From positions 1-6,071 of the forward strand of contig JANTGW010000065.1 of assembly GCA_024762705.1 (NCBI GenBank): a DNA stretch of 6,071 bases, written 5' to 3'. Origin of the DNA: Sulfurimonas sp. GTDB lineage: Bacteria > Campylobacterota > Campylobacteria > Campylobacterales > Sulfurimonadaceae. The notes below the pieces were generated by a model that was given only the letters and a program-made list of their open reading frames with translations, had not been told where the DNA came from and made no database searches. How positions within the stretch are numbered: position 1 is the stretch's first letter; each line of letters opens with the position of its first letter. Of the stretch, positions 5,251 through 6,071 are shown piece by piece. The translations under genes and the position numbers were made by a program.

Positions 5251-6071
5251 TGAGTCAAATTTCTTACAAAGATGCTGGTGTAGACATAGACGCGGGCAAT
5301 AGTTTTGTTGAAAACATCAAGCCACTTGTAAAAAGCACGAAGATACCTGGAGTATTAGGTGGCATAGGCTCTTTTGCAGGTGCCTTTGAACTTCCAAAAG
5401 GTTTCAATGAGCCTGTCATGCTCGCAGCTACAGACGGTGTCGGTACAAAACTCAAACTGGCAATTGACAGCGGTATTCATAACACAGTCGGCATCGATCT
5501 TGTCGCTATGTGTGTCAATGACCTCATATGTAACTTTGGAACACCGAGTTTCTTTCTTGATTACTATGCAACTGGAAAACTAGATGTGAATGTGGCTACA
5601 AATGTAGTTGCCGGCATAGCAGAAGGCTGTAAACAAAGCGAATGTGCTTTAATCGGCGGTGAAACAGCTGAAATGCCGGGAATGTACTCTGAAGACGATT
5701 ATGACCTGGCAGGTTTTGCCGTAGGTGTCGCAGAAAAAAGTGAGATGGACAGAGTCTCTCTTGTTCGTCCCGGACATAAACTCATAGCACTTCCAAGTTC
5801 AGGACTGCACTCAAACGGTTTCTCACTTGCAAGAAAAGTACTTTTTGAAAAGATGAATCTTAATTTCAATGATGACTTCAACGGCAGACCTTTAATAGAA
5901 GCACTTTTAGAACCGACGAACATCTATGTTAAAACATTTAAAGCACTCAAAAATGAGATAGTCGCAATGGCACACATCACAGGCGGTGGGATAGTAGAGA
6001 ATCTTCCTCGTGTACTGCCTGAGCATTTAATGGCTGAAGTGCAAAAAGACGCTATAAAAGTACTTCCTATA
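5250..6071 (+). CDS. purM: Phosphoribosylformylglycinamidine cyclo-ligase (AIR synthetase), 3' end outside the window
   Basis: PurM closes the imidazole ring of purines: FGAM plus ATP gives AIR, ADP and phosphate. The 274 residues visible are an open frame to the edge; the family is about 330-350 long, so the last 60 or so residues are missing. Marks in order: [12 protein letters not shown] (6-17), [11 protein letters not shown] (61-71), [12 protein letters not shown] (81-92), [11 protein letters not shown] (101-111), [11 protein letters not shown] (136-146), [13 protein letters not shown] (183-195) and [14 protein letters not shown] (241-254). These cover the dimer-forming N-terminal domain, with the ATP and substrate loops, and most of the C-terminal domain. 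The ATG overlaps the preceding stop (TAATG), and GGAG at 5238-5241 lies 8 nt upstream, so it has its own ribosome binding site besides the coupling. Confidence 0.97.
   Translation, partial: MSQISYKDAGVDIDAGNSFVENIKPLVKSTKIPGVLGGIGSFAGAFELPKGFNEPVMLAATDGVGTKLKLAIDSGIHNTVGIDLVAMCVNDLICNFGTPSFFLDYYATGKLDVNVATNVVAGIAEGCKQSECALIGGETAEMPGMYSEDDYDLAGFAVGVAEKSEMDRVSLVRPGHKLIALPSSGLHSNGFSLARKVLFEKMNLNFNDDFNGRPLIEALLEPTNIYVKTFKALKNEIVAMAHITGGGIVENLPRVLPEHLMAEVQKDAIKVLPI

Noticed and set aside
5374..5923. Frames on both strands inside purM
   Set aside because: The purM frame carries all family motifs without interruption, so these are shadows.
1..6071. CRISPR array, tRNA, rRNA, transposase or integrase
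   Set aside because: I saw no regularly spaced repeats, cloverleaf or rRNA sequence and no mobile-element protein; nearly all the window is accounted for by the eight genes.

Overview
The window reads as ordinary chromosomal DNA of a Campylobacterota (Epsilonproteobacteria) member, most likely Sulfurimonas or a close relative. This rests on the A/T-rich, densely packed genes, the protein sequences (RF1, DapF, CoaE, PurM), the gene order SpeE-family/coaE/dapF facing away from purM, and promoters with a good -10 box but no clear -35 box. The genus is inferred from remembered family features, not from a search.

Layout. On the left, prfA (peptide chain release factor 1) lies on the + strand with a complete reading frame. 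A 157-bp A/T-rich gap with three short dyads and a probable promoter follows. It leads to amtB (ammonium channel) and, 11 bp later, a small soluble protein that looks like a chemoreceptor zinc-binding (CZB) domain without most of its zinc ligands. These two + strand genes meet a - strand operon head-on: SpeE-family protein, then coaE (last step of CoA synthesis), then dapF (diaminopimelate epimerase, lysine and cell wall). The CZB-like gene and dapF overlap by 4 bp at their stop codons, and a 12-bp-stem hairpin covers exactly this junction, so the terminator is built into the coding ends. A 122-bp divergent promoter region separates the SpeE-family start from a + strand pair: a 66-residue DUF2892-type membrane protein and purM (purine synthesis), which runs off the right edge.

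Most genes are housekeeping. The less ordinary parts are (1) the CZB-like partner of amtB where a PII (GlnK) gene is often found, (2) the short SpeE-family protein, which lacks the N-terminal domain and has a degenerate nucleotide-binding motif, (3) the hairpin terminator shared by two overlapping stop codons, and (4) the four-cysteine membrane protein coupled by a TAATG overlap to purM. I see no mobile element, CRISPR array, tRNA or rRNA, and no convincing new multi-gene system.
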